From positions 258,654,572-258,718,571 of the forward strand of contig NC_079147.1 in assembly GCF_945859685.1 (NCBI RefSeq): a DNA stretch of 64,000 nucleotides. The letters are read 5' to 3'. Source of the DNA: Eupeodes corollae. Its lineage: Eukaryota > Arthropoda > Insecta > Diptera > Syrphidae. A program made the translations under genes and the position numbers. The notes beneath the pieces are model-generated. The model made no database searches. It had not been told where the DNA came from and saw only the letters and a list, made by a program, of their open reading frames with translations. This document shows, in pieces, positions 12,385-25,419 of the stretch. Numbering within the stretch: the stretch's first letter is position 1; the number at the start of each line of letters is the position of its first letter.

Positions 12385-12739
12385 ATATAAAATTTAATTT
12401 CAGTCCCTAGCGTTTTTGGTTCATGAGATATTTAGGGTTAACCAAAATGATTCATCTTTTCTTTAAACTGCTATGGTGAAAAAAAACAACCCACGCAATT
12501 TTCTTCAAAGTTCTATCCATATAAAGAAATGTGTTTGAAGTCGATATCTCTTCTGGTTCTTGAGCTATGGAGGACGAAAAAACGTCACGAACGTACAGAC
12601 GTACGGACGTACGAACGGACGCACAGAAATCTTTCTAAAAATCTTTTATTTAGACTTTAGGGACCTTGAAACGTCGAGAAATTTCAAAATTTTCAATTTG
12701 ACAAATCGGACCCATTATAATAACTTCTGGTGGGAAGTT
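12385..12739. repeat. A/B-family B module, inverted and truncated
   Basis: An inverted copy of the B module begins at the CTAGCGTTTTTGGTT block and ends at a hairpin AACTTC...GAAGTT at 12722-12739. It has no A-end of its own and sits just right of the previous element, giving a B...B inverted arrangement over 10.7-12.7 kb. Confidence 0.7.
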
Positions 12740-12894
12740 TAAGATATGTTTTATAATAAAATAAAAATTATTAAAGTAAGACAAATTAAGATACAAAATA
12801 AATAGAATTCTTTAATACGCATGAACTTGCTCGTGTGCCCAAGGAGTCGGTTAATTTTTTTAAGATTAGTATTCATAATGTAAGATTTAAACAG

Positions 12895-13208
12895 AGGGTG
12901 ATAACTCAAGCCCCCGGTTCGTCGATTTATCTTGATTTAAACTTTTGTAGGTTTTCAATAGTTTTTTTTAATAATTTTTCAGTTGAATTTTTCTTAGCTT
13001 ATAACAAATTACTAACAATACTTTGCATATGATGAAATAGGTTAATTTCAAAATATTTTTTTGTCAACGAAATTCTTAGTTAAAAACAAATTTTTAATAA
13101 CTTTATTGGCATTTCTTGAAAATTTGTATTTCATATATTATTTATTTATTTTTATTTTTTATTTTATTTTTACTTTGTTTTTTATTAAGGTTTAGCTTTA
13201 TTATCATT
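12895..13208. repeat. Degenerate A-end arm of the A/B family
   Basis: The stretch at about 12898-12955 keeps GTGATAACT, a CGTCGATTTATCTTG block and TTTGTAGG in A-end order, with many changes. It is followed by AT-rich sequence of the same style. This appears to be an old, weathered copy abutting the next B-end. Confidence 0.45.
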
Positions 13209-14144
13209 TACTTCCCATAGTTATTGTAATCGGTCCGATTTGTCGAATTGAAAACTTTGACATTTCTCGACATTTAAAGGTTCCTAGAAGTCCTAGTCCG
13301 TAAGTTCAGGAAGCTTTTTTCGCTATCCATATCTCAAAAACTAGTAGATATATCGACTTAAAATAAATTTTTCTATACAGACAATAATGCAGAAAGATGA
13401 AGAAAGGATACTCGAAAAATCTGAGTGGGTTGTTTTTTTACCATAATAATGGTTAACCTAAAATATCTCACGAAGCAGTAAATTTTATTTTAAATATATA
13501 TTGTGATGTGATACCAAACTATTTAAATTGAAAGAATAACGTTTTTGATCCCTGGTAAAATTTTGAGAAAAATCGAATTGACAGTTTTAAAAACCTACAC
13601 AAAACTTATTAAATTTTGGACTCAAATATTTTTTATATTGGCTTCAAACTAATTGCATCTCATAGAAGAAATTGCGTGTTCGACATTAAGTAATTTGTAT
13701 AAAAATCTGACAGTCAGTTGCTTTCAAAAAATTAAAATCTACATAAATAGTACCCAAAATTGGTAAAAATTGATGTTCGATTCTCGATATACATATAGCC
13801 AAATTATCGATTTTCAAATGATTCCATTTTGTTAAAAAACTCCAATCTCGGTAACAAAGATCAAATCAAACTTTTTCATGATATGCAAAATATTGCTGGT
13901 AAATTTAAGTTTATTTACTAATTAATTGACAACTGACAACTTTTTTAACGAGACTTACGAAAACAACAAAAAACTGACAAAAAATGGTTCGTTACTCAAC
14001 TATTAGAAGAATAAAGATTAACGTCAAATTATTTATCAAGCACAAAATATTATTATAAACATTTTGTTAAAGTTTTAAGCAAGACAGACATCGACAGGCG
14101 GGATGGGAAGTTATCAGTGTGGGTTTCATCCTAGCCTCTTTTTT
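13209..14144. repeat. A/B-family element, short old B-to-A copy
   Basis: It begins with a damaged B-end (ACTTCCCATAG then ATTGTAATCGGTCCGATTTG) and ends with an inverted A-end (GGGATGGGAAGTTATCAGTG ... CCTAGCCTC plus T-run). The 173-bp array is almost absent, and sequence divergence is higher than in the 10.7-kb copy, so it is probably an older, shorter member. Confidence 0.65.
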
Positions 14145-17100
14145 AAATATATTACTTAAGCAAAGTACATCATGTAATGTTTTTAATTGGATTAATTATA
14201 CAAAATCAGACATTAGTTTATTTTTATATATAAAAAAATGTGTTAAGTTAGTTTTATTATGAAATTCTAAATAAATATTTACAAACGGTATTGGTCATTC
14301 AATCTCAGGCTTTTTACATCCCATACAATGTAAGTGATTCAACAGTGCATTATTTTACTGTTGCCATATGACATAACCTTATGTTGGCCTTTTACACTTC
14401 TTAAAGTCCTTAATATATTCAACTGTAACGTATTCGGAGAAAAAAAAACATTGAAAACGCTCTGCTTCCAACTCATTATCCGCCTGGTAATCCCAACATT
14501 CTAAAAGAGTTTCTCACAGGAAATCTTCTCTGCACAATGGCAAGAGTTCATTTTACATGAAAACCAAACAACACGAAAAGTTGAACCCCCTGATCCACTT
14601 ATAAGAAAAAAAGGGTGGAATAGATCCTGTCCTGCTGCCCGTTTGTAAACCTTCTTAACCTGGTATACAGAGAATATTATTCTCATAGTAAACCAAAATG
14701 GCATGCAATTTGATTGACATGGTTTTCTTTTGCTCTCGTGATTCAATGTTTGCCTCTCTTTGCTTTTCATCGAAGCTTTTATTGTACGAGACGAGTACAA
14801 TTTCTCGAGAAATATAGTACCTTACTTACATATATGCAGGTATATGTATGTACTTACAACAACGAAAAACAGCATAAACATAGGAAATATACGATTTCAT
14901 CAAAATGGCCAAATGGAAAAAATGAATTCTTCTCTGTCGTATTGCAAGAAAAAAACAACACGATTCCTGCTGCTCACGGAATCCTTCTTTGCAACAGCAC
15001 TCTTGGCTAAATCCTCATGTGACCCTATCGTGTGCTTCATAATCCCGTCGTCGTCGTCCTACCTATGAAATGTAAGTATCCTCACTACCACCACCGCGTA
15101 GCACCGTGTCGCCCTTGCCGCACTGGACGAGGACGATCCGAGTGAACTCGAACTGGATGAAAAGTCGTCGGAAAAAATATCCTTAAGCTAAAAACAGCCG
15201 AATAAACAAATCTGGGAAATGGAAAATGGCATAAAATACGAATACCCCACCTGCAATCTACCTGTTCTATTGTGAGAGTGATGTCCGTTTTTTGTTGTAT
15301 TGTTTTTGTTTGGGCCATGGTTTATTTTTCTGCCAAGCTCCTCATTAAAAGTCAATTCGGAGGCGCATTAAACGTCCGGACTTCGAATTAAAATTGTTTG
15401 CCATGTGATGGCTCATGTATTCCAATTGGCATCAGCTATACACTTCCAGCTCCAGCTTTAGCTCTAGAGCAGTCGAATAAGGCAAGTGTATTATGTATAA
15501 CCCTTTTTCGCTGGAAATAAATGAAAATGGATGAGGTAGGATATTTTTTTTGTTGTACTGATGTTTTTCTACTTTTTTGGTTCCTTATTTCCTGCTGCTG
15601 TCGCTGTTGCTACTGCTGCCGTTGCCGTTGCCGTTTCTGTGAATATTATCATTTGCGCTACAATACCCCTATCGTATTTCATAAGGACAGACTCAAGTGG
15701 GCACTCATTGTTTTTGTTTTTTCCATTTATTTGCTAAGGACTTTGCTTCTTCGACGGAAAAGAAGCAAAAAAAAAAAACAAAATTATTGCTGAAGAGGCA
15801 GGAATGAGGGTCCTTTTCATTTGCAATTTGGTCCTTTCATCAAAAAAATATCACGAATTGGCATTAGAGAAGTAAGGAAGCAGCAGATGTAGCTATAGGT
15901 AAGGTATACGTTTCTATAACTTTGTTCGTTTTAAAAGCTGAATCTTTTGCAAAGTTCTGCTTTCGAAGAAGCCATTGGCAAGCCGGTCGATCAAAGAGGT
16001 CTCTGCCTGCGTTGCGTGTGACTGTGCTTGTGCATACAATATTCCCAACCCACTACTGCACATAAAAGGAGGTGGTTGAAATCAGTCACTAGTGTGGCAA
16101 TGATGCAGCACGATCCGCTTTTTTTGTACCTGTTAAGTATTTTCATTTAAATTACCATACCTATTCCACCGCCGCCGATGTTTAAGGCATGTGTCTGATG
16201 TTACTTATAGTTGGCATAGTAGTTATACGCTTGTGGGTTTAAATTTGAGCACCACCCACCCCGTTGGTTGGTTCGACAACCCCATAAGGACGGGTATTTG
16301 TAATATGCAACCCTTTGTGAGTCACGTAACGAGGATATGCGAATACCTTGCTATGCCCGTCGCTTTTAGGAACAAAAACTAATTAATTAATGTTTTAAAA
16401 TTTTTGTCGAATGCATGTGGATTTTAAAAAGAATATACAAGTGGTCGACTTCAAACAAAAAGTAAGGGAGGTTAAGAAAGATGTTTAAACCTCTATAACT
16501 AAATATATGGTATATACGAATACATTATGTAATGTACCTTAGATAGCATGTGATATAATGAAAGCGTTAACCAATACTTCTGGGAAGTGAAATTGAAGTC
16601 CCTTGGGACTTATTTATTAATTGAAATAGTTAAAGAGGGGGATGATTTAAAATGAGAGATATACTTTTTTGCATTTCATAAAGGGTAGGTACAAGGAATT
16701 CAGATAGGCCTTACTTGCAAATCATTTTATTTTAAATAGAAGGGAATTCTAAAACAAAAATCACTTTGATGTTTTGAATAAAAGACGTAGGCTTTTAAAT
16801 AAAACGAATTACCTCTTAGGAAAGGGTTAAGGGACAGTCACATCATTTGTTATGTTTACCTTTGTGATTTCTATCATACTTATGTCATGTTTGCTGAAAA
16901 TCTGGACTTTTAATTGTCTTCGCATTATTAATCTTTTTATAGAACGAATTCACTATGCATATAAAAGAGACTAATGGTAGGAAAACATGATAAAATAAAA
17001 AATTAAGCATGTGTGAAAGTCAATTCTTGAGAAAATTTTTTTATTAACGTTACTTTTCATCTTCAGCTTTATGTTTTTTGGATAAAAACTAAGGAGCTAT

Positions 17101-17878
17101 TAAGCACAAAATATTAAAATTTATATTTATATCAAAGTAAGTTTTTGGTTATTTTGAAAAATAATAATTTTATACAAAAATACTTGTACGTATTAAAACT
17201 TAAAAAAAAAATCGTATTTGTTAGTAAACATTTATTTCGAAACCTAAGCATTACGATAATGGGAATATTTCCAAAATAAAAAAAAATGTTTTAGCGCAAA
17301 CTAAACATTTAAAATGGATTTTTATAGATTTTGAATTTCCTCCTAAAATTACATAATAAAACGATGTTAGAAAATCTATCTAATTACTATCATAGCAATT
17401 AAATTTATAGAAAGTTGGAAATTTTTGAAAATACATATAAAAGCAAACTTGAATCATTTCCTGAAACAGATCGGAACGACAAAATTTTCATAATTTTTGC
17501 AATGTGAATATTTTCCTCTGTACTTTTATGTTTATTTTGGAATAAAATATCGAGTTCGAAAAATCAAATCACACATTGCCCTACGATCTTAGAGAAGTCC
17601 AAAATAGTGGGTCCGTCGATTTCGTCCGTCTATTTGTCTGTTGTATTGTTCCAGAAGGGTACCACCCATAGAACCATTATTTGGTTTGTAAGTTTTAGCG
17701 AGAACTAATGAACCAATTTCAATAATTTTTTTTCTGTACAAGCTCTCATGTTGTTTTGATAATATTCGATGAACAAAAATATGTTTTAATAGATTGTTAT
17801 TATAAATATATTTATATGTATATATTATTATTTATATTCTATACATTTTTGAAGACTAACCTATTGTACAGGTGTTTT
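14145..17878. other. Single-copy spacer, no recognisable gene
   Basis: This region includes a (GTC)n run near 15047 and a codon-like TGCTGC run near 15590-15640 that creates a Cys-rich spurious frame. Several frames of 60-100 codons overlap on both strands without a domain. A weak tRNA-like phrase near 16230 was not convincing. It could be conserved non-coding DNA of a large gene. Confidence 0.45.
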
Positions 17879-18445
17879 TAACTTCTCATAGACAGTTACT
17901 GTAATCGGTCCTTTTTGTCGAATTGAAAATGATAACTATTCTCGACATTTTAAGGTCCCTAGAATCTTAATAAAAGATTTGTATAGAGATGTCTGTACGT
18001 AGGTTCATATTTCCGCACGGCAGTATGTTTGAAAAGTTTTTTCGTCGACCTCAAAAACCAGTAGAAATTTCGACTTGAAATAAATTTTGCTCTACAGATA
18101 ATAAAAAAGGAAGATGCAAAAAGGACTCTCAAAAAAATTGGGTCTGTGTTTTGAATGATTTTAACTCCAAAATAATTGTATTCAATAAAGAACAACGTTT
18201 TCGACATCTGGTCAAATTTTTATAAGAACCGAATTGACAGTTTTCTTTATAAAAACTAAAAACCTAAAAAATACCTTACAAAAACTTGGTAAAAATTGAT
18301 TTTTGACTCAAATATCTTTTCAAGTATTATAACTATTGGCTTCAAACTAACTTCATCTTTTAGAAAGTATAGTTTTTGGCATTCAGTTAATTAAAAAAAA
18401 TAAACTTTTAGTTTTTTTTTCATATATATAGCATGAACCTTTATA
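17879..18445. repeat. A/B-family B module, cut by the Tc1-like element
   Basis: A diverged B-end (AACTTCTCATAGACAGTT, ATCGGTCC, CTCGACATTTTAAGGTCC) followed by its module and part of one core repeat. The copy stops where the Tc1-like terminal repeat begins. Continuation on the other side of that element is not clear. Confidence 0.6.
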
Positions 18446-18447
18446 TA

Positions 18448-19958
18448 CAGTGTTGGCCAAAACTAAAGCAACAGTTTGCTTCAAAGAACGGCTTACGATG
18501 TAGTACGTTGTACTGATCATGAAATCATAATTTTGTCCTGTTTCCTATAGGCACTCTTGTTGTTAATTATTTTACTAAATCTGAAAGCAGTTAGCAACAA
18601 ATGCAAGAAAAAAAAATAGCAAAGAATTATCTACAATTAGTTTTACCGTTGGCCAAAACTAAAGCAACTTTTTTGCTGTTCTTCTTTGAAGTCGTCACAT
18701 GACATCAGGAGATAAAAAATACCGTTACTTTTAATCAATCTGGACATTAAAAACGTAACAAACCGTAAAATAAAAAAAAAAAATCATTCACTGTATTCAA
18801 TTTGTGGAGTAATAACCTATGAAGTGATTGGTCTCTATTTTTTTTTTCAATGGCGCGAGATAAATATCCAACAACGTTTAAATTATAATAAATTAACGAT
18901 GTTAGAAGTGGAATTAAACAATCAAAGTTCAATATTAATAAATCAGTGATATCTCACTAAATAAAATCATTTAACAAGAATAAAACCTTGAAATTATCCC
19001 AAGCCCAACGACGCCCAGAGAGGATAAACTGCTTGTCCGAGAAATATAAAAAAGCCCTCTTATCCTCCAGAGAACTTAAAACAGATCTATCTTTGGAAGT
19101 GAGTGAAAGAACGATTCGCCGGAGAGCAGTGGATGGTGGTTTAAAATCGTTCAAAATAGTGAAAAAAAAATTTATTTTGCTCAAAAATAAGAAGGCAAGA
19201 TTGAAATTTGCCAAAGAGCATTTAAACTGGGAAGTTTCCAAATGGAACACAGTGTTATTTTATGACGAATCCAAATTTAATTTTAAGGGTTCAGATGGTG
19301 TGCAACGTGTTTGTTGTCCAATAAACAGAGGACTAGATCCTTCGTTTACAAGAGGAACCGTGAAACATGGAGAACGATACATCATGGTCAAGGGATGCTT
19401 CTCTGGACAGGTAGTAGGGCCTTTTTCATTAAATAGATGGGATAATTGATCGCTTTGTATACAAAGACATTTTGGAAAACATCATGCTCCTTTTCGCATA
19501 GGAGAATGTTCCTCTTAAATAGACTTTCCAGCACGACAACAATCCAAAACACATCACCAAGGTTGTAAAGGAATGGTTTCGTGATTATAAAGCTGAGGTG
19601 ATTGAATGGCCAGCACAGTCTCCGGATCTCAACCACATAGGAGGTTGTAGATCGGAGAATTGTACGCGAAAGCTGTAAATTCAAATTACCTCTTTGCCCA
19701 AGTCAAAGATTCTTGGAATAGTATCCCTAGCACTATTTTCACGAATCTTATTGAGAGTATGCCAAGAAGATGCAGAGCAGTGAACGAAAATAACGGTTTC
19801 TCCACAAAATATTGATTAGAAATCACGTTCTTAAGTAGATTATTTTATTTGTAAATAATGTTGCTTTTATTTTGGCCAGACAGAAAAGACATTTTTTATT
19901 GCAATTTTTTAAAGATTTTTATTTAATAAAAAAGTTGCTTTAGTTTTGGCCAACACTG
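18448..19958 (+). mobile_element. Tc1-like DNA transposon, 1511 bp, with TA duplication and IR/DR ends
   Basis: Terminal inverted repeats read CAGTGTTGGCCAAAACTAAA at the left and its inverse at the right, each flanked by TA (18446-18447 and 19959-19960), the expected Tc1/mariner target duplication. A second copy of the GGCCAAAACTAAAGCAAC motif lies inward at 18648-18669, with an inverted counterpart at 19860-19881, giving the double-site IR/DR layout known from Tc1-like elements. The interior holds a broken transposase. Element borders are well supported. It is non-autonomous as it stands. Confidence 0.9.
18988..19815 (+). pseudogene. Tc1-like transposase, frameshifted
   Basis: The first frame (to 19449) carries a helix-turn-helix region (SERTIRRRAVDGG), then KKARLKFAKEHLNWEVSKW and the first catalytic Asp in FYDESKFN at about residue 92. 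It runs on through a GLDPSFTRGTVKHGERYIMV block. After a frame break near 19430, later pieces show HDNNPKH (second Asp) near 19535 and WPAQSPDLN near 19610. The sequence after SPDLN is disrupted, so the third acidic residue of the DD34E triad is lost. The C-terminal piece ends near 19815. The frame opens at a TTG; no convincing ATG lies at the true N-terminus. Confidence 0.85.
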
Positions 19959-20009
19959 TAGTTTTAGTAGAAAAAATATACTAATCTTATCTAACTATCG
20001 CACAACTAT

Positions 20010-20500
20010 AGTCCAACTACGCAAGCAATTGGCAAAATTGTGAAGAAATTTATAAACATTGGATTGATTATAGATTTGGTATAAGGCCTATGCATCATTC
20101 ACTGAAAAATCGCCGCTGTAAGTGAAGGTGGTGCCGAAGATCCGAATGTGTCGATTTTTCGACGTTCTCAGGAATTAGGAATGTCTTACGGCACATTTGC
20201 ATTTGGATCTATACCTTCATCCATATAAAGTCCAGTTTGTACAACAACTGAAGCCAGCTGATGGTCATATGATAACCGACTTTTGTTTTGCCTGATATTG
20301 GAGAATACGACTTGAAGAATATGTGGTTTCAACAAGACGGTGCCACCTGCCACACAACTAGAGTACTAGAGACATTTCCTAGCCGCGTAATTTCTCGTGG
20401 TGGAGATATAAACTGGCCACCAAGATCATGCGATTTGACAATTTTTGTGAGGCTAAAATTAAATTCTTCAAAAATTCTAAAATTTAGAGCTTTGAACCAT
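20010..20500 (+). pseudogene. Mariner-like transposase remnant (N-terminal and second/third Asp parts)
   Basis: Pieces resembling the mariner N-terminal region (AIGKIVKKF, then IAAVSEGGAEDPNVSIF and RSQELGMSYGTF) lead into LKPADGHMITDF. An in-frame section from 20288 then gives DLKNMWFQQDGATCHTTRV, which carries the second catalytic Asp, and INWPPRSCDLT, which leads to the third. The block with the first catalytic Asp is deleted at about 20260, and several stops occur. No terminal repeats were located. Confidence 0.75.
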
Positions 20501-21303
20501 TAAATAGAAATGAGAAAACAAAAATATTTTAATTCTTATTTACACTAAATTATTTTTAAAAAAATACATTTTAACTACATTTCAATGCAATTTATTCTTA
20601 ATCTTATTTTATTGTTAACTAATTACAACTAAACATAAAATAACCATAGAAAATATTGTTAAAAAAAATAATTAATTAAGGACTAACTTGTTCTAAATTA
20701 ATAATAATTACAAGTTTTCAAACCCGTTTAAAGAAGGGCGTTCGCGCAGTAAACTAAAGAACAAAACTTTAAAAAATGAATTCGATGAAATTTATTCGCC
20801 TTATCCTAATTTTAGATAGATACCTGGTGGTTTAATATAAATAAGTATATCTTTACTAAAACACCCGCTTGATATATATTTTACAAATTGCATATTAAAT
20901 CAACGGATTTATTCTGTATTTACAATAGTTGTTAAAAGTATAAGGAAACGTACATGCACGTGTAAGTTCTTGGCTTATAGTTGGTTTTGAGGTTTTAATA
21001 CATTTTCGTCCTTTCTCAAGCCATAACTGATGGTAGCGCTAAAGTTATTAGGGCTAAACAACAAACTCTTCTTACAACAATACATTTTCTAATTAACCAA
21101 ATGACCTACTATACTACACCAGCTCAATATGGTGCGGTGGTGGTGGAGATATGTGGCGACCTAGATCAACTTAGCTATATAATTTTAATTTACTAAAATG
21201 CTGACGCTGACTTGCGTTTAATAACCATCATCAACATTGTCAACATAACCATTCAACCAATCAATGTAAACAATTCACTAACTAACTACATTCTCTCCTT
21301 GCA

Positions 21304-21390
21304 GATATTACCTTAGCGCTTAACGACTACAACGCCGCCGACCGACGAGGACTACGAACGACGAACGACCGCCATCAGCACACAAATTAA
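21304..21390 (+). other. Candidate terminal coding exon (weak)
   Basis: A pyrimidine-rich tract ending CTCTCCTTGCAG (21293-21304) looks like a splice acceptor. The frame that opens there reads DITLALNDYNAADRRGLRTT and continues to a TAA at 21388. This local GC rise is unusual in the surroundings. No donor partner, upstream exon or known protein match is visible, so it may equally be a UTR exon or chance. Confidence 0.2.
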
Positions 21391-22693
21391 ACGCCCATTT
21401 TAGTTTAATTTTTTTTTGTTTTTGCTTTTTATTTTTATCGTTCACTGTTAATCAAACAAAAAACCCCAATTCCCCTCAGCCAACAATTTGTGAACAATGA
21501 ACACAAATTCCTATAAAGTCACTAAAGTCACCATATTATAGAACAAAGTATTATGATACCAACCAACTAGAACAGCAGGTGAAGTGGGATTTGAACAAAT
21601 TTCATATAAAATACTCCTCCACCTCCTACAAGTATGCTAATTAAAAGCACAACAACTCTATAATAATTACAGTGTTAATGTGTAATTACCAAGCACCAAA
21701 ACCAATCACTTAAGTGCTGTATAATATATTTTTTGAGTTGCACTTTTGTTACTTTGTTTAATTAATAAATAATTAAAAATAAAAAATATACACATCCTAA
21801 AAGTATTTAACACATAAGTAATTACATAGATAACTGCCTAAATTATGCAATGAAAAATAAATTGAATCAAATTGTCCTTGTGCATTGAAATATGCAACAG
21901 TCAAAGCGAGTCAAGTGTGTATTTGCCCAAACAATTATACAACACAAAAAATGTTCTTTTCAAGTGATGGTATTAGTCTAAAAGTATGCAATATTTATTT
22001 CAAAATTTAATACAGGGTGGCCCATAGTAAATCATTGAATTAAATAAATCAACCAAAACCGATATTTTTATTGCAAACAAAATAAAATTAAAATAAAAAG
22101 AAAATATAAAAATAAAAATAAAGGTGTGCGCCATAAATATTTGCCAAATAAATTTCCGTTACGGTATTTATTTTAAAGCAAAAGGAAAAAATATAGGAAA
22201 CATAAATATTAAAGAGGTTCGTTCACATAAATTCCATATCACCTTTAAATGTAATAAAAAAGGACACACGACGACAATTTTACTTTTTTTTTTTTGCAAA
22301 AAAACACCTTGTCCGCTTTTTCTCTAGGTATATGTCAGGGGGTTTTGTTGGTAAACTACCTCGCCCATTCCTTTAAGAAAAAAACAAGGCACAGTTAAGG
22401 GAATATAAGAAAGAATTTACCGAAAAAGTATGAACACAAAATTAAATACAAGAGAGCAAAAAAAAGGAAGAAAACTCTCGTATATCCAGGAAGTGGAAAA
22501 AAACACCACATTATATACATACAGGACGACAGCAAAAAAAAAATGCGAAGTAGTAGGACGAACAACAACTAGACGAAAAAAAGACGAATATCCTTGTCAG
22601 GCTGCACATTCCAAGTTCAAGTCAAAATTTAAACTCAATAATTCATTTCATATGTACAGGAGCACCGCAGAGAGAAGGATAATGAAAATGATG

Positions 22694-22714
22694 TCTCTCT
22701 CTCTCTCTCTCTCT
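22694..22714. repeat. (TC)n microsatellite
   Basis: An uninterrupted CT/TC dinucleotide run of about 21 bases. On the other strand it is a GAGA run, which in flies can bind GAGA factor; a functional role here is only a possibility. Confidence 0.8.
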
Positions 22715-25055
22715 CGGAGAATGAAAAAAAAATCAAGTTATGGGTGGAAGAGGCAGAGAATTCCGGTTTGTCATCCACGCATGATCCTTGAGAGTGAGTG
22801 TGGTCTGATCCCAGCTCCAAAATATCCATCAGTGGCGGGAATTGGAACTAATTTCTATCTGAGAGTAATTTCAACTCCCACCGAGAGGAGAGAGACGTTT
22901 TTCTGGAATATAACGGTCTTGGAAAAACTGCTGACTCAATCAACTTCTCAGTCGTTTTTCTGCCCTCAGCAAGGATATTTCACTTCAATATACAAATAAG
23001 GGCTTTTTTGGGGACACAGTCTAGCTAGATAGTCGGGTAGCCAGTACACACATTCTATCTATCTATATCCTTTCTTAGACATGACGCAATTACACTGCAT
23101 TAGGTTTAAATTAATTATCCCTTTTTTTATGTGTGTTATTTGTCTTCTTTTGTTCTTCTTTCGCTCACATAATAAGTGCCTTTTGTTAGGCATAGGTACG
23201 ACGACGAACGAACATACGAATATACACGCGTAGTATAAAACGGACGGATTCTATGAGGACGGAAGGACGTTGAAAAAAAGAAAAACCGAGGAATAGATTG
23301 GTTCCATTAATCATGCACAGATGACCAGGAAAATGGATTTTTTCAATTCGTCCTTGTACGGAAGAAGATTACATTTTCGTTGTTGTTGTTGTTGGTTTTA
23401 TTGTTGCCTTCGTGTATTGATTTTATCCTTTTTTTGTTGTTGTTGTTGGTTGGTTGTTTTGTAGGCTCCTAACTACCATAGCTATTTAATTTATTTATTT
23501 AGTGTGTTGTTGTTTGTGTATTCAGTGCTATAACGTTGGTACTTCCACTTTAACTCTCTCATAGAATTCAAGGAGCCGCGCATAGTAATTTATTAATTTA
23601 AGTCTTGACTTAATTTAGTTTTTGTCAATTAAGCTGTGTAGGAGCTAAAATTTATGTAAATTTACCTTTGATGAAATACCGTGTTGGCGTTGTTTTTTTT
23701 TTTTTGTTAATTGGACTGCGGCGATAGCGTTAAGAATTGTGAGTGTCGTCCTTATTATAGAAAATTGCTTAGGCTGTGTTTGTTGTAAAGTCCTTTTCTT
23801 ATCACCACCTCAGCACAGTTGTGGAAAATTAGTATGGACGTTGAGTATGAGTTGAGTGCTTAGGCAGGATATAGCTATCTGTGTGTGTCAATTGGTCTCT
23901 CTAGTCGCATTTATTTCTAATTAGTCTACCATTAAAAGTCAATGATGGTTCCATATTGGACTTTTGGGAGTTTCCTTTTAGTTTTGTTGTAATCGGTCTA
24001 GGACTTGGAACTTATATGGAATATTGATTGTTTTGAAAGTCTCTTTTCTAGATTGAAGCGGTTGTGCGGTATATTTGGGTGGATATGGCATAGTTTTTGT
24101 TTTGTTTTTATATAAGACTCTTTTGGTGTCAAATGGTGACATGTGTTTTATTTTTGTCAAACACTTTTTTGGTTGTTCTTTCATTTTTGGCTAAATAAAT
24201 TGAGGGAGTGACGATGTTGATTGAGATAAGAAAATGGGTTACATAGGAAAAAAACGAGTATAGCTTAGGGGATACAGTAATTGAACGATTTTGAGGTGCG
24301 TATAGTGTAAATAAAAGAGAGGTGAATTATAATGATGAATGTGATGATCATGATAGTGATAAGAAACAAAAATTGGGCAATGAACTTTTTCGCTTATTTA
24401 TGAATGTGGGAAAAGTTAGAAGTGTTTTTTTTTCAGGTAACCTTGATATTTTTTTATTCTGAGAAAGGCTTCTCATGACCTTGTAACTTATCTTTTCCTA
24501 TGTAGGTACTTTTAGTTAGATGAGTATCAAATTAAGCTGAGTGCAACTTAGGAGTGGTGGAAGAAGCACATAAGTTTGGTTTTTGTTTAATAAATAAGTA
24601 TGCTTACCTTACGAGTACGAGACGCTTTTACCTTGAGTTTTTTTTTATGGAAAAAACGTCTTGGAAAGTAACCTCTTAAAATAATGAATACGACACTAAA
24701 GAAAATTGTTATGTGAATTATGACTTTCATTCTTGATGGCAAGTGACATTGTTAAATGGACAAAAAAAAACAACGGGTAGAGTTTTAATTAAAAATAATT
24801 TGATTTAAATGCCTTCATAAAAGATCTACACATAAAGACAAAGAAAATATACTCTACTTAAGAAAGCTATGAAATTCGCTGATACAAAGTATTTAAACTA
24901 AGCATTTTTAAGTTGATTTCATAATTATTAAACTCTTACTTTTATTTAGGCAAACACCATTAAAACCTGATAATGTGAATAAGAGTTCAATATTATAGTA
25001 AATTTACAGCTTCGTGAACCTTTTGTTTTTGGAATTATTTGGAAATACGTATTGT

Positions 25056-25255
25056 NNNNNNNNNNNNNNNNNNNNNNNNNNNNNNNNNNNNNNNNNNNNN
25101 NNNNNNNNNNNNNNNNNNNNNNNNNNNNNNNNNNNNNNNNNNNNNNNNNNNNNNNNNNNNNNNNNNNNNNNNNNNNNNNNNNNNNNNNNNNNNNNNNNNN
25201 NNNNNNNNNNNNNNNNNNNNNNNNNNNNNNNNNNNNNNNNNNNNNNNNNNNNNNN
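25056..25255. other. Assembly gap, 200 N
   Basis: Exactly 200 N, a conventional placeholder length, so the true gap size is unknown. Similar 16-base strings flank it on both sides. Confidence 0.98.
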
Positions 25256-25419
25256 TGGAAATATGTATTGTTTCCTTTTATTTATATATCTTTATTAAAT
25301 AAATACGCATTAAAAGCATTTAATTACATTTAATCACAAAAGCAACACATGCAAAAAGACCAAAGATTCAGAAATTCTGCTATGAAAACTGTCCAATAAT
25401 TATGGGCCAGTAATTAAAA

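Larger units (their letters stand above)
20501..25055. other. Single-copy region up to the scaffold gap
   Basis: Mostly AT-rich sequence with a less AT-rich island at 21.2-21.5 kb and another at 22.4-24.2 kb. It contains (TTG)n runs near 23380 and 23437. A 189-codon frame at 22430-22999 is Lys/Arg-rich at its start, contains a (TC)n-coded Ser-Leu run and shows no domain, so I do not call it a gene. Confidence 0.4.

Noticed and set aside
15521..15793. Cys-rich 90-codon frame
   Set aside because: Produced by a TGC/TGT simple repeat and an A-run; no family resemblance.
16061..16087. CATAAAAG and TCAGTC as a TATA-Initiator pair
   Set aside because: Spacing of 23 bases is too short for a fly core promoter and no gene follows.
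16200..16290. Possible further tRNA-derived SINE head
   Set aside because: Box A and box B matches are poor and the SINE body is absent.
22013..22030. ACAGGGTGGCCCATAG, like some mariner terminal repeats
   Set aside because: No inverted partner or target duplication was found nearby.
22430..22999. 189-codon open frame
   Set aside because: No domain, a repeat-coded Ser-Leu run, A-rich start and no splice or promoter support; it is likely chance.
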